Origin: Narthecium ossifragum
Lineage: Eukaryota; Streptophyta; Magnoliopsida; Dioscoreales; Nartheciaceae
Reading direction: 5' to 3'
DNA length: 64,000 nt
Assembly (NCBI GenBank): GCA_963920575.1
Contig: OY986966.1
Location: 7,802,871-7,866,870, forward strand
Shown: positions 36,568-47,429 of the stretch, piece after piece
Layout: each line of letters begins with the position of its first letter
Numbering within the stretch: the stretch's first letter is position 1
The notes under the pieces: generated by a model
Seen by the model: the letters and a program-made list of their open reading frames with translations, nothing else
Database searches by the model: none
What the model was told of the DNA's origin: nothing
Made by a program: the position numbers and the translations under genes

Positions 36568-39151
36568 TGTGAGGACCCGTACCTCCAACCCGGTCCGACC
36601 GCGTTAGGTCGAGGGTCTAGTTTTGTGGTTTGGCTCGGTTGGCCTTGGGATGCGATCGGTCGATCGCATCGCTGTTTTTGACCCCAGTGGCATTTTGGTA
36701 AATATGCTCCCTGGTGGTCAGTTTCACACCCGCGTTACACACACGGCCTCGGATTGATGTAAGTGTTTGAGTAGAACCTTAAGGGTGCTTCCGATCGGAA
36801 GATTGGAGCTCGATCGTTAGAGATCGAATCGGACGGCTGTGATCGATTCCATCTTTCTATTTAAACCCTTTCTCTTCTCTCTTTCTTTCCTTCTTCTTCT
36901 CCTGTCGTTCTCTCTTCCTCTCTCCAACCGACGGTGCTAGGGCTTCGGAGTGCGGCTTTCGAGGAGCGGATTCCGGCGATCGGAGTTGAGGGATGTGTGG
37001 AGGAGTTGCCCTGCTTGTTCAAGTAGGTGTTTCTACCTCGATCTTATAATCGGGCTCTCTTAGGATAGGTTTCTTGTGCTTTCGCTGTAGGAATACATGT
37101 TAGAATGTTATGTAACTTGTAGCACATGTGTTGTGGATCGTTTCAAGTATTTCTACCTTGAGATTTCCGTATTATCGTCGTTTCATCGGTTTTCGGCCAT
37201 TGAGACCTAGGTTTGAGTTTTAACCATCAAAATCATGTTTTGATCGTACTATTAGCTTCCCCATCACCTTTTACACATGCTTGCAAAGTTTCATCAACTT
37301 CCAACTTGATTTGATCATTCAAATCCAAGAAATTGGATTTCCAGCACTGTTCTGAGGAACTGTGCCGTGGGGCTGACGGTCGATCGGTGGATCGACCGTC
37401 AAGCGTTAATATGCTTCTTTCGGGCCTGACGATCGACCATCGGTTCGACCGTCGTATCGACCGTCGGGCTCTGTCGCGATTTTGGCCTCCCACGGTCGAT
37501 GCCCCGATCGACCGTGGTTCCCTCTCCTTTTCATTCCGCCTCACGGTTGACCGTCAGATCGACCGTTGCATCGTCCGTGAGGCTCTGTCCCGTTTTGGGT
37601 CTCCCACGGTCGATACACCGATCGACCGTGGCCCTTATGCTTTTCCCCCGACTAGCCCCACGGTCGACCGTCGGATCGACCGTGGCATCGACCGTGGCCT
37701 CAAGGTCGACCGTCGCATCGACCGTGGGCCAATGAGCTGTGTTTTCTGGTTTCCTTTGATTGGTTTTCATCCATGATAGATACCCAATCATGTTAGGAAA
37801 CATACACGTCGTTTTCAAGGGATTTTCGAGGGATTTCTATCGAGATTGGGGGTTAAATTGGGCGTTTGTCTTTTTGGTGGATAGATGTGCATTTAAATAC
37901 TTAGTTGAATGATATATTTAAATACTTATTGTTGCTTAACCATTAGCTAGCTACGAGTGCTAGCTAATGTGGAATTGTGGAACCTTAGCATGATGCCGGC
38001 GTGTGTCGAGGGCTATTGTATAAATGTTGACCAGTTACCTGTGGGGTAACTGTGGAACCTTAGTCTGTCAAGTGCAAGAGAGCACTGAAGACTATTGTAT
38101 ATCTGTGTTCAATGCTTTGCTCTAATCTTTGTTTGGTTAGTATATATTATCTGTATTTGAGACCCTTTGCTATGCTCACCCCTTGGGCTAGTTGTAGGCT
38201 ATGCCTAGCCCTGTATGATTATTGTCATGTTGTTGCATGCTTATATCTGATTATCTGTGCCTTAGCATTGCATGCATCTTGTTTGCATTAGAGGCATATG
38301 AGGTTAGGCGGGCGATGGGTTGATCGCCGATCCGAGGCTCTCGGGTAGCTCGGATCTAGCCTTAGGGCCGCGGCTGAGTAGTCAGGATTAGGGTGTGATT
38401 GTTTGATCAGAATCTCATGTTATTGAGGATGTACGTTAGTTGACTCTGATCTTTGTTTTGAGGCTTAGAGGTCGTGTTGTCTTCCCAAGGCTAAGTGCTA
38501 AGGATGATTGTCGGTGCGTTCCCGACGTGGTTCCCCAAGGCATGGTATTTCAGCTTGGGTAAGGGTGATCCTGCATATTACTGTTCCTTGGCCTCCTGGT
38601 AACATGTTCAGGAGAGAGGTTTCATGACAGGAGCCCTTGGGACATCGATAGGGTTATGGGACCCGTGGCATCCGTTAGACTTAAGCGGGGAGACAACACT
38701 GTTGTTGTTTTCCTCCTTTCAGTGTGTCGTAGAGTAGAACCCTACTGAGCTTATCGCTGACTCCTACCCGGGCTGCGTTTGCAGGTGCAGGCGCCAGTTC
38801 TTCAACAGTAGCGCCGGCGGGATCAGCTTTTGACGGCGCGACTACATCCAGAGGTGCTTGAGGTTGCTGGAGGATGAATTGTTGTCCTTTGGCAGTTTTA
38901 TAAATTGTAAACGTCCTTTGAGGAATTTTGGATTATTATATAAATCTTTCCCTTGGAGGAGTTTGTTATAGAATCTTGTATCAGTACAACTTGATGTATA
39001 TATATGAATTGGATTTTTGCTACGCCTCTGGAATATAAATTGTTTAAGTTTATCTGTCTTTTCCGCTTTGTATTGCGCCAGTTGGAGATGAATAGTGTAG
39101 GTTTCCCCTCACGCCTCGGCTCGGATGGGTTTTCTGGGTCGGGGTGTGACA
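36568..39151 (+). repeat. 3' LTR of the Tekay-like element
   Basis: A 2584-bp uninterrupted LTR, TGTGAGGACCCG to GGTGTGACA. It serves as the reference for the nested insertion in the 5' LTR. It contains TATA-like CTATTTAAACCC near 36858 and a hairpin array at 37375-37730. Confidence 0.88.
37375..37730 (+). repeat. CGGTCGA hairpin array, 3' LTR copy
   Basis: The fullest copy of the array. It contains CGATCGACC and GGTTCGACCGTCG units absent from the 5' LTR and an extra GCATCGACCGTGG unit near 37683. Stems are mostly 8-11 bp with loops of 4-8 nt. Confidence 0.83.
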
Positions 39152-39156
39152 GTTTT

Positions 39157-39415
39157 GCTTTTAAACCTAATCATATCGTATGTCTAGGAAGTTGAATCCC
39201 GGCGCCGTTTCCTCTCTCTATCCAAATCCTTTTAAACCTGACATTTAATGTGACGACAAAAAGTCTTTATTTAAACTGCTTATCCGCCTGAGAAAGACTT
39301 TCTTTATCTGTCGTCTTCCTCCGATCTCCTAGGGCTTTATTTCTCTTCACCTACCTCTGCGGCGGCGCTTTGTTCTTTTCCCTTTACTCCGGCTTCTACT
39401 TCTCATTCATCGTCA
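39157..39415 (+). other. Upstream region of the plant-mobile-domain relic
   Basis: Joined to 27797 before the Tekay-like insertion. It includes a TATA-like CTTTATTTAAAC (near 39266) and a CT-rich leader before the ATG at 39416, so it looks like a promoter plus 5' UTR. Confidence 0.45.
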
Positions 39416-40008
39416 TGGGGTGTGAGATCAAAGCCGATGAGGAAGTTCAAAAGGAGGTGAATGAAACCGTTGTAGAGTTTAATGAAAGCATGAAGGCGGA
39501 TGAGATAAGGAACGCTCATTTGGTATGGGAAGGTGACTCTAGCTCTAAATCATTTATATTGGGTCCTTGCTTTGTCCATGAGAGTATTCCTTCTCTTGAC
39601 TCTGATGCAATGCCTATTGTACATTCATTCCCTCTTTCTGGCGATTTGCCCTTCTCCCAGAATCTTAACCTGTCCTCCCTTTCTTCAAAAAATCCCATCA
39701 CTTCTTAGCCTTTGACCGATGATAAATTCATTGAATGGCATAACAGAATGATTAATCAGTCTGAGTCTAAGAAACTTTTTTCTGATGCTAGCATCTTAGA
39801 CGTTTTTGACCTGAGCACTAGGATCCCTCATCAAGAACTCAACTTACTTATCTCATTGTTCCTTTTTTGATTGACAGAGTATAATAATTTTGTTTTCCCT
39901 TTGGGTACACTTACCATCAGCTTGTTGGATATATCGCTCTTAATTGGCCTTTCTCCTCTTGGCTCTCTTATATCGGCCAACATGGAACTACCTAGTCCTG
40001 AAACAGTT
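39416..40008 (+). pseudogene. Plant mobile domain (PMD) protein relic
   Basis: The frame starts MGCEIKADEEVQKEV and has stops at 39706 and 39868. FIEWHNRMINQ, IPHQELNLLISLF, YNNFVFPLGTLTISLLDISL and LIGLSPLGS match the usual PMD pattern (WCxRM, a fold entry, FxFPxGxMTxTLxDV, GLxxxG). PMD occurs in retrotransposons, MULEs and MAIN-like host genes. After about 40008 the PMD text stops and a different frame takes over. Probable origin: a TE-derived or MAIN-like gene, broken here. Confidence 0.68.
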
Positions 40009-40690
40009 TTTTGAGGCCGATAAGAATTATGATCTCTTCATTAACACCTACGCCAAATTAGCAGAGACCGATGGCCTTCCAAACGAGCTGGAGATCTTAC
40101 CAGAACCTATTGTTGTTCTCTATGATAAATGGGTATCTACTCACCCACTTCTCTCCTTAAAAAAGGAATATGAAATCCTTGAAGGAATGTATCCTTTATA
40201 CTTCTTCGCTGAAGTAGAAATTTCATGGATTTAGAAATTATTCTGTGCAGCCGGAGTAGAAGATTTATATCTACCATGTCTTAAAAGAAAATATCAAATT
40301 AAATGGCGGAAAGGTATGGATGTGGACACCAAGGTTTCCGAATTAAAGGAAATTATCCAGAGAAATGAAAGTGTTCTGAATCATAATATGGTTCAAGAAG
40401 TTCCCACTGAGAACCATATGAGTCGAATCAAACGAGCCTTTCAAAGGAAATTCCCTCAAGCTACTGAAGATCAAATTATGCATAAGTGTTACGAGTATAT
40501 GAAGAATAAGTTCACAAGCACCTTTGCCGCTACAAATAAAATTTCTATTGGATCAGATGACCCAATGCAAGATGCTCAGGATCAGTATGAGGATGATTGT
40601 GAAGCATTATGGACCCAAGTCATAAATCAGCAAGTACCTGGAAAAAGAAGATCTAATGTAAGATCTAGTGGAGACCCAACCACTAGTTGA
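40009..40690 (+). pseudogene. Unassigned ORF before the viral intergenic region
   Basis: One frame with a single TAG at 40232. It is charged and rather helical: ADKNYDLFINTYAKLAETDG, then DTKVSELKEIIQRNE (coiled-coil-like) and KRAFQRKFPQATEDQIMHK, ending in a basic tail KRRSNVRS. No family was recognised. It ends about 250 bp before a viral-type TATA box, which is where the last ORF of a circular caulimovirid genome would end, so it may be a second viral ORF. It could also be the C-terminal half of the PMD protein after a frameshift. Confidence 0.45.
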
Positions 40691-41560
40691 GGTCTTCTGC
40701 ACTATGAAGAGAATCTCTCCTTTACGAAAAGCCATCAGCAGAGAATCAAAAGGCCACTCAACCGACTACAAATTATCAAGCACACGAAGTGGCGAGCCCT
40801 ACCAACAGGTGGCATAAAGAAGAAAAATTCTTCACTGGCTGACATGAAGTGATATAAAGAAAGTTATTCCTTTCTTATCGTTTAATAAACGAATAATATG
40901 TACACTTGATGTGACAATGTCATCATCAAGCATCTTTAGTATTCCTATATAAGGAGTTCTCCTCCTATTAGAAGGGAGGCAGAAACTCACCCCTCTTCGA
41001 TTCTTGTAACCCTCCGTCTTCCTTGTAAACCTCTTCCAGTGGATCAAAAAAAAGTTTGATGATTCTGTCTGCTAAAATCTATAAGTATTTAAACTTTGTC
41101 ACCAACATTCCTTGTTTAGAAATCTTGCAAATCCTAGTATCAGAGCCATGAAGTGTGAGTAGAGAAGTATTGTAGATTTAATCTTTGGCAAGGTGTAGAT
41201 CTAAAAAGGCTTGTTTTATGTATGTTCTTTCTTCTTCATAAATCTACATGTTAGATCATAGTCACGTATCCTTTTTTCTGTTTTTTATTCTTGTTACCAT
41301 TGAACCGATTCTGTGGATCGTCACCCAAGCCACGTGTGGCACCATTAGCCAGAGATAAGCCTTAGGGTAAGTCCTAGAAATCGTTGGCAGACGAGCAGAA
41401 GAAAGTTCAAGAAGTAATCAAGAATCTACAACAGAAACAAAGTTGATTTAAGTCATTGACGGATACTTAGATGCAGAAATATAAATTAGAAAGAAAAATA
41501 TAAAGCCAATCTCCTTAAGTTTACATCCTTTAAAAGATTAAGCCTGCATACCTCTAGAAT
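40691..41560 (+). promoter_or_regulatory. Pararetroviral intergenic region: promoter, leader and primer site
   Basis: TATATAAGG at 40946-40953 is preceded by a CATCATCAAGCATCTTTAG stretch and followed by a pyrimidine-rich start region, an arrangement common in caulimovirid promoters. The primer-binding site TAGTATCAGAGCCATG at 41135-41150 is one base from the tRNA-Met complement that sets the genome origin in this family. The rest, to about 41560, is leader with no long frame. Confidence 0.68.
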
Positions 41561-41599
41561 CATGGCATCTACCTATGTTAGAAGAATTAATTCTAAAAA

Positions 41600-42486
41600 A
41601 GATAACAAAAAATTAAAAAAAATACTCAATTAGTAGAATTCCCTTTCGAATTTGAAGCATTAAATCATTGGGCAATCCCAGATGTCCCTAATAAAGACAT
41701 CTATAAAATTGGACTTTTGGATATAAAATCTCTAATAGCAATTAAAATTGTCGAAAAGACGATAACTATCGATCAAGGAGATGAGACAGTTAGACTACTT
41801 TTTGATGAAGATCTAGATCCTTATATAGACAAATATAATTACATACATATTGGCTTAATCCAAATGGCCTATAAACCACTTACTATGCAAGGATTAAATG
41901 CATCTATACTCTCATGTTTGAGAGATGCTAGGTGCTTAAGCCTCAAACCCTTATGGGAATAATGGAAACAAGTCTCAGTCATGGACCAGTATACTTTAAT
42001 GTGTATCCAAATTTAAGTCTGTCCTTGACTGATCCAAACATCTTAGAATCAACGAGTCTGAATATTAAGACTCATGGTTATAAATTTTTACCACAATCTG
42101 AGACAATTGCTATTGTATATAGGATCCATTATAAGGTACTTAGCACCCTAGTTCCCAGAGCTAAACAATTTACTCCTTCGGGAAAAGCTGTTTTAATTGA
42201 GACAAATCTATTGCCCTCTAGAATTGCTACTAATAGACAGATAAAGCGGGACGAAGTAAACTTCCAAGATAATTGGGTTATGACTAACGCTGTCCCACCT
42301 AGACCTATTGTTAATCAACAAATTGATCAAATATTCCAAACTGATGACAGAGAAGTTACTATAACTTTTTATCCTAATAGGATTATAAGATTTACTAATA
42401 CAACTACTCCTTCTAAGAAATATGTTTCAATTCCTGGAACTCCGGTTCAACCTATTCGTATTTCTGAATCTCAGATTCCTCATTGA
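41600..42486 (+). pseudogene. Endogenous pararetrovirus movement protein (30K type)
   Basis: An old caulimovirid copy. IHIGLIQMAYKPLT, SCLRDAR and SLSHGPVYFNVYPN are movement-protein core words; the protein normally forms tubules or enlarges plasmodesmata. There is no ATG for the first half (a stop-free stretch from about 41620) and a one-base frame change near 41940 separates the halves. The frame ends at TGA 42484. The gene is broken. Confidence 0.75.
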
Positions 42487-42537
42487 ATATATGAAAAAGA
42501 GTCAAATACAGACTAAGAAATGAGTGTCTATTTGTAA

Positions 42538-43625
42538 ATGGATTTTAGACCTGGAAGTCATGTCAGGAGATTCCTTAATAAGGAATTTCAAGAACTCTAT
42601 AATAAGCAATTTAGAGATTGGTTCTTTTCAAATTTTGATAAAGAACAACAAAATAGATGTAAAAGGTTATATTACCAAGAGCTAGAATCTACTAATCAGA
42701 TTCAATTCTTTGCACCTTGGTTCTTGAATCTTTATATTAATGAACAAGAACCACAAATCAATGCTAATATTAACATATTAGAAGAACACTATAAGTTCTG
42801 GAAAACGAGTACTGAAATCCAAAAACGGTCTCTATACCCTCCAACATAGCCTTTAAGATTAGAAAGAATTTCTACCTCAAATTTAGAGGCAATAGCTTTC
42901 ATAAAGCTTATTGAATTTACGAATGAAATTCTTAAAGAACTTAATTAGCTCTTTAAACAGAATAATTACTCTAATGTTTATTCACAAGTCCTTGGACAAT
43001 AGTTAACTCGTGTAGAGCAAAAAGTTGACAAGTTTGTGCATTAATTAGAAGAACTTATTCCAAACTTCTACATGGCTAAAGATAAAGCCATAAAACTAAA
43101 TACAAAACCTTCTATTAAGCCAAGTTCAGAAATTTCTGACTTCAAATTAGAAAAAGAATTAAAAGAAGAGATAATAGAATCTCTAAGTAAGCAATTTACT
43201 CAAACTAGAATTCAAGTCCTTAATAAAGAGGATTCGGAAATTACTACTGAACCTGACTCGTCAGAGAATATCTCTGACATTGAATCTATCAATGAGATAA
43301 TTGAAACTGAAAAACAGTTTCGACATATAAATAAAATAAAAAATAGACCTCGTAATATAGAAAACTTTTATTATAAAAGACCATCTCCTATGGATGTCTT
43401 GTTTGAAGAAAATGATACTTTCTTACAACAAGATTATTCAGGTAAAAATATCTATGAATGGAACATTGATGGGATGAGTGACCATCAAATTTATAATATG
43501 ACACATAGAATGATGATGTATTCTATTATTTGTAAGAATAATGGAAATTCAGATTAGGTCATTGCAGTTTTTCTTACTTACGGTTTTATCGGAAGTTTGA
43601 AAGGCTGGTGGGATAATTATCTCAC
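42538..43625 (+). pseudogene. Endogenous pararetrovirus coat-protein region, N-terminal part
   Basis: Begins MDFRPGSHVRRFLNKEFQ. Stops occur at 42847, 42946, 43000, 43042 and 43555. A long acidic, Lys- and Glu-rich stretch leads to YEWNIDGMSDHQIYNMTHRM and GSLKGWWDNYL, the start of the caulimovirid capsid core. The sequence leaves the capsid frame near 43625, before the Cys-His knuckle, so only the front part is present. From 42826 onward it forms the left arm of the inverted repeat. Confidence 0.7.
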
Positions 43626-44039
43626 ACCAGAACAAACGAGCCTTTGAAAGATACATTTTGCTTAGATTCTCTAAAATCTTATATAGCCCCTATCTTTCCA
43701 CCGGCCACCATCTAGTTAGATATACTTAACCGCTTAACCGTATGTCGATTTTAATTTTTTTTAAACGATTCCATGAAATCCAAGCATGTCCCTATCCTTC
43801 CATCTGCTATCATTATTTAAATACCTTTTACGCTTTCTCTTATCCTTCTCCGTCTAAAAAAATGCCCTTAAATAGAGTGGAGCACGAACTACACTATTAT
43901 TGTGTTGTTTTATTTATCACATGAGCCTGGAGACTAAGAAAGCAGTAAAACCCCTGAACAGAAATACACAGCAGCCAAATAAATTACACGCTATTCTTGT
44001 GTTACACTCCCATTTTAAGGTATCAAGGTAACATGATTC

Positions 44040-44381
44040 GAGGTCAAATTTAGAAAATATCTTTCCTTTATAAATTCTATTAAGCAAATCTCTTTTATTA
44101 GGAATTGGATATCTTATCCATTTAAGGACCTTATTAAGGGGATTATAATTTATAACTAAACGAGGAACTCATCTTTCTCGTTCAGCAGCATTGTTAGCAT
44201 AGAATGCAGTACAACTCCATGGGGAGTATGATTTTCGAATCAATCGTTTCTCTATAAGAGAAGCAATTTTCTTTTTGCAAAGATCAATGTATTCTTGATT
44301 CATTTGACAAGGTCGTGCCCTTGTTGGAATATTCTTTTCATCGAAAGAATCCTCATAAGGTAAACTTATCTGAATTTCCAT
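44040..44381 (-). pseudogene. Pararetroviral RT fragment, left arm
   Basis: PCQMNQEYIDLCKKKIASLI, KRLIRKSYSPWSCTAFY, then VPRLVINYNPLNKVLKWIRY and KIFSKFDL are the first blocks of a caulimovirid reverse transcriptase. A stop replaces a residue after NNAAERER. The active-site block is absent because the match ends at FSKFDL. Confidence 0.78.
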
Positions 44382-44537
44382 TATTCTTGATTCATTGAAA
44401 GATCAAGGTATTCTTGATTCATTGAAAGATCAAGGTATTCTTGATTCATTTGATAAGGTCGTGCCCTTGTTGGAATATTCTTTTCACTGAAAGAATCCTC
44501 ATCAAGAATACCTTGATCTTTCAATGAATCAAGAATA

Positions 44538-44885
44538 ATGGGAATTCATATAAGTTTACCTTGTAAGGATTCTTTCAATGAAAAGAATATTTCAACAAGG
44601 GCACGACCTTGTCAAATGAATCAAGAATACCTTGATCTTTGCAAAAAGGAAATTGCTTCTCTTATAGAGAAACGATTGATTCGAAAATCATACTCCCCAT
44701 GGAGTTGTACTGCATTCTATGTTAACAATGCTGCTGAACGAGAAAGATGAGTCCCTCGTTTAGTTATAAATTATAATCCCCTTAATAAGGTGCTTAAATG
44801 GATAAGATATCCAATTCCTAATAAAAGAGCTTTGCTTAATAGAATTTATAAAGCAAAGATTTCTCTAAATTTGACCTCAAATCAT
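44538..44885 (+). pseudogene. Pararetroviral RT fragment, right arm
   Basis: Mirror copy of the left-arm fragment with the same stop after NNAAERER, so the defect predates the inverted duplication. A few substitutions separate the copies. Confidence 0.78.
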
Positions 44886-45299
44886 GTTACCTTGATACCT
44901 TAAAACGGGAGTGTAACACAAGAATAGCGTGTAATTTATTTGGCTGCTGTGTATTTATGTTCAAGGGTTTTACTGCTTTCTTAGTCTCCGGGTTCATGTG
45001 ATAAATAAAAAAACACAATAATAGTGTAGTTCATGCTCTGCTTTATTTGAGGGCATTTTTTTAGACGGAGAAGGATAAGAGAAAGCGTAAAAGGTATTTA
45101 AATAATGATAGCAGATGGAGGATAGGAACATGCTTGGATTTCATAGAATCTTTTAAAAAAAAAATTAAAATCGACATATGGTTAAGCGGTTAAGTATATC
45201 TACCTAGATGGTGGCCGGTGGAAAGATAGGGGGCTATATAAGATTTTAGAGAATCTAAGCAAAATGTTATCTTTCAAAGGCTCGTTTGTTCTGGTGTGA

Positions 45300-46095
45300 G
45301 ATAATTATCCCACCAGCCTTTCAAACTTCTGGTAAAACCGCAAGTAAGAAAAGCTGCAATGACCTTATATGAATTTCCATTATTCTTACAAATAATAGAA
45401 TACATCATCATTCTATGTGCCATATTATAAATTTGATGGTCACTCATCCCATCTATGTTCCATTCATAGATATTTTTACCTGAATAATCTTGTTGTAAGA
45501 AAGTATCATTTTATTCAAACAAGACATCCATAGGAGATGGTCTTTTATAAAAAAAGTTTTCTATATTACGAGGTCTATTTTTTATTTTATTTATATGTTA
45601 AAATTTTTTTTCAATTTCAATTATCTCATTGATAGATTCAATGCCAGAGATATTCTCTGACGAGTCAGGTTCAGTAGTAATTTCTGAATCCTCTTTATTA
45701 AGGACTTGAATTCTAGTTTGAGTAAATTGCTTACTTAGAGATTCTATTATCTCTTCTTTTAATTCTTTTCAAATTTGAAGTTAGAAATTTCTGAACTTGG
45801 CTTAATAGAAGGTTTTGTATTTAGTTTTATGGCTTTAACTTTAACCATGTAGAAGTTTGGAATAAGTTCTTCTAATTTATGCACAAGCATGTCAACTGTT
45901 TGCTTTACACAAGTTAATTATTGTCCAAGGACTTGTGAATAAATATTACAGTAATTATTCTGTTTAAAGAGCTTATTAAGTTCTTTAAGAATTTCATTCG
46001 TAGATTCAATAGGCTTTATGAAAGCTGTTGCCTCTAAATTTGAAGTAGAAATTCCTTTTAATTTTAAAGGCTCTGTTGGAGGGTATAGAGACCGT
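45300..46095 (-). pseudogene. Pararetroviral coat-protein fragment, right arm
   Basis: Minus-strand copy of 42826-43620, with its own frameshifts near 45600 and 45770 and stops at several of the same places as the left arm. One left-arm stop near 42946 is readable here (ILKELNKLFKQNN), so that stop arose in the left arm after duplication or was corrected in the right arm. Confidence 0.75.
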
Positions 46096-46155
46096 TGGAG
46101 GGTATAAAAGCGCATAATTTATTGACAGAGTTTATCCTTCATAAATCTACAATAC

Positions 46156-46202
<47 letters not shown>
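46096..46202 (-). repeat. Viral leader remnant and (TA)n microsatellite
   Basis: TAAATCTACAATACTTCT (near 46142) is the complement of AGAAGTATTGTAGATTTA near 41163, just after the viral primer site. The right arm therefore jumps from coat-protein to leader sequence with the movement gene missing. A (TA)n run fills 46158-46202. Confidence 0.6.
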
Positions 46203-46203
<1 letters not shown>

Positions 46204-46486
46204 TAGTAAGCCCCCCTGCCACCTGGCAGCATAACCACCCTCTCTCCTCACCTCCCTCGTAGCTCCCCACTAACCCTCTTTTAACCACCATCTCTCCTCA
46301 CCTCCCTCATAACTCCCCACTAACCCACTATTACCTCCCTCCACTTAGGCTCCATGTAGGACAACAGAATGCCATATAAGGATAATATATATATAATGTG
46401 TGTATGTGTATGTGTCTATATATATATAAAACTATGCACGCGTGGCATATGGTTGTAACCAAATAAAAAGAGAGTAATGCGTAATG

Positions 46487-46536
<50 letters not shown>

Positions 46537-46669
46537 GGATTAGGGTGCATCGGCTGATCCAAAAGACAACCAAATAAGTGCATCCAATGTCCGATGCATG
46601 CACCACCTGATGTATGCATCCTACGATCCCATGCATAAGTCGATTCCAACAACTAAACACCCCCTAAAC
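46203..46669. repeat. Short direct repeats and second (TA)n run
   Basis: Two copies of about 50 bp built on CTCTCCTCACCTCCCTC...CTCCCCACTAACCC occur near 46240 and 46288. A second (TA)n run lies at 46490-46527. No gene seen. Confidence 0.6.
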
Positions 46670-46925
46670 CATTCATTTTCATCTTTCTGTCCCCTTGAGT
46701 CATTTTCATCTTTCACCCTTGAGTCATTTTCATCTTTATTGATTACATTAAACCATTTATTTTTATCTTTATGTTCTCTTGATTCATTTTTATCTTTCTG
46801 TTCCGTTGAGTCATTTTCATCTTTATTGATTATATTACCATTCATTTTCATCTTTCAGTTGCCATAAGTCATTTTCATCTTTCTATTTTTTCTGTTCTCT
46901 TGAGTCATTTTCATCTTTGTTGATT
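46670..46925 (+). repeat. TCATTTTCATCTTT tandem repeats
   Basis: The word TCATTTTCATCTTT recurs about every 25-55 bp, with CCCTTGAG or TTGATTA-CATT between copies. The last copy ends in TTGTTGATT, the target site of the adjacent Mutator-like element. Confidence 0.65.
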
Positions 46926-47189
46926 GCCCAAAAAGCATTTCAATACCATGTAGTTTTCAAGTTTTGCAGTTTAGTACCATGTAGTTTCAAAATTCTCAAA
47001 CAATGCTCTAAGTTACTATACCGGTCATTTTGGATCCAACGGACTGACGGTGTGACATGGGGTGACGGTAAACAAGTCATGTGACCTTCACGTGACCACC
47101 GACACCACGAGCGTCAGCACCTCCGCCACCTTCTCGGCATCCTTGCTCTCGCTTGCCGTCGACCTCTCTGGCACCACTAGATCGCCAAG

Positions 47190-47330
47190 AAGCCCATGAC
47201 GCATATGAACCCAGCGATATCGAAGATGGGTAGGGTTGGAGAGTGGAAGAATCATTTGAGCTCGGAGATGGCTCAAAAGTTGGACAGCGTAATGCGGCAG
47301 AAGCTGCTTGGTTCCGGCGCTTTCGATAGC
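47190..47330 (+). pseudogene. Captured sulfotransferase C-terminal fragment
   Basis: The frame from 47196 reads GRVGEWKNHLSSEMAQKLD followed by MRQKLLGSG. Plant cytosolic sulfotransferases end with the pattern RKGxVGDWKNHLTPEMAxxxD and LxGSG, where the RKGxxGDW motif helps bind PAPS. Here the first part reads SKMGRVGEW, so the key Arg-Lys is altered. No upstream domain is seen. A gene piece picked up by the element is the best reading. Confidence 0.6.
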
Positions 47331-47429
47331 TACTCCAACGAACTGAGCTATGTTGGAGCATCTGCACGTGATCAGGTTCCTCCAATGGCACCTGCAACTG
47401 ATGGAGTTGCACTCAAATGATAGGGTCAC

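Larger units (their letters stand above)
27803..39151 (+). mobile_element. Tekay/Del-like LTR retrotransposon with scrambled interior
   Basis: Flanked by a perfect 5-bp duplication GTTTT (27798-27802 and 39152-39156). The LTRs run from TGTGAGGACCCG to GGGGTGTGACA. A tRNA-Met type primer site follows the 5' LTR and a purine-rich tract precedes the 3' LTR. The interior (31956-36567) has RT and integrase words of a chromovirus but no continuous frame, with domains out of order and duplicated. The two LTRs differ by only about 2-3 percent in the first 200 bp, so the element probably moved as a non-autonomous derivative. Clade assignment rests on long LTRs, the primer and the LEFRDEISL C-terminal word. 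Confidence 0.83.
42826..46095. repeat. Long inverted repeat of pararetroviral sequence
   Basis: Left arm about 42826-44418, right arm about 44503-46095, spacer 84 bp. Matching points add to about 88921 throughout: for example CACACCAGAACAAACGAGCC at 43622 with its complement ending at 45299, and GGTCTCTATACCCTCC near 42827 with its complement near 46094. Each arm is composite: a coat-protein piece, about 400 bp of non-viral-looking sequence, and an RT piece in the opposite orientation. The spacer repeats parts of the RT piece. Confidence 0.9.
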
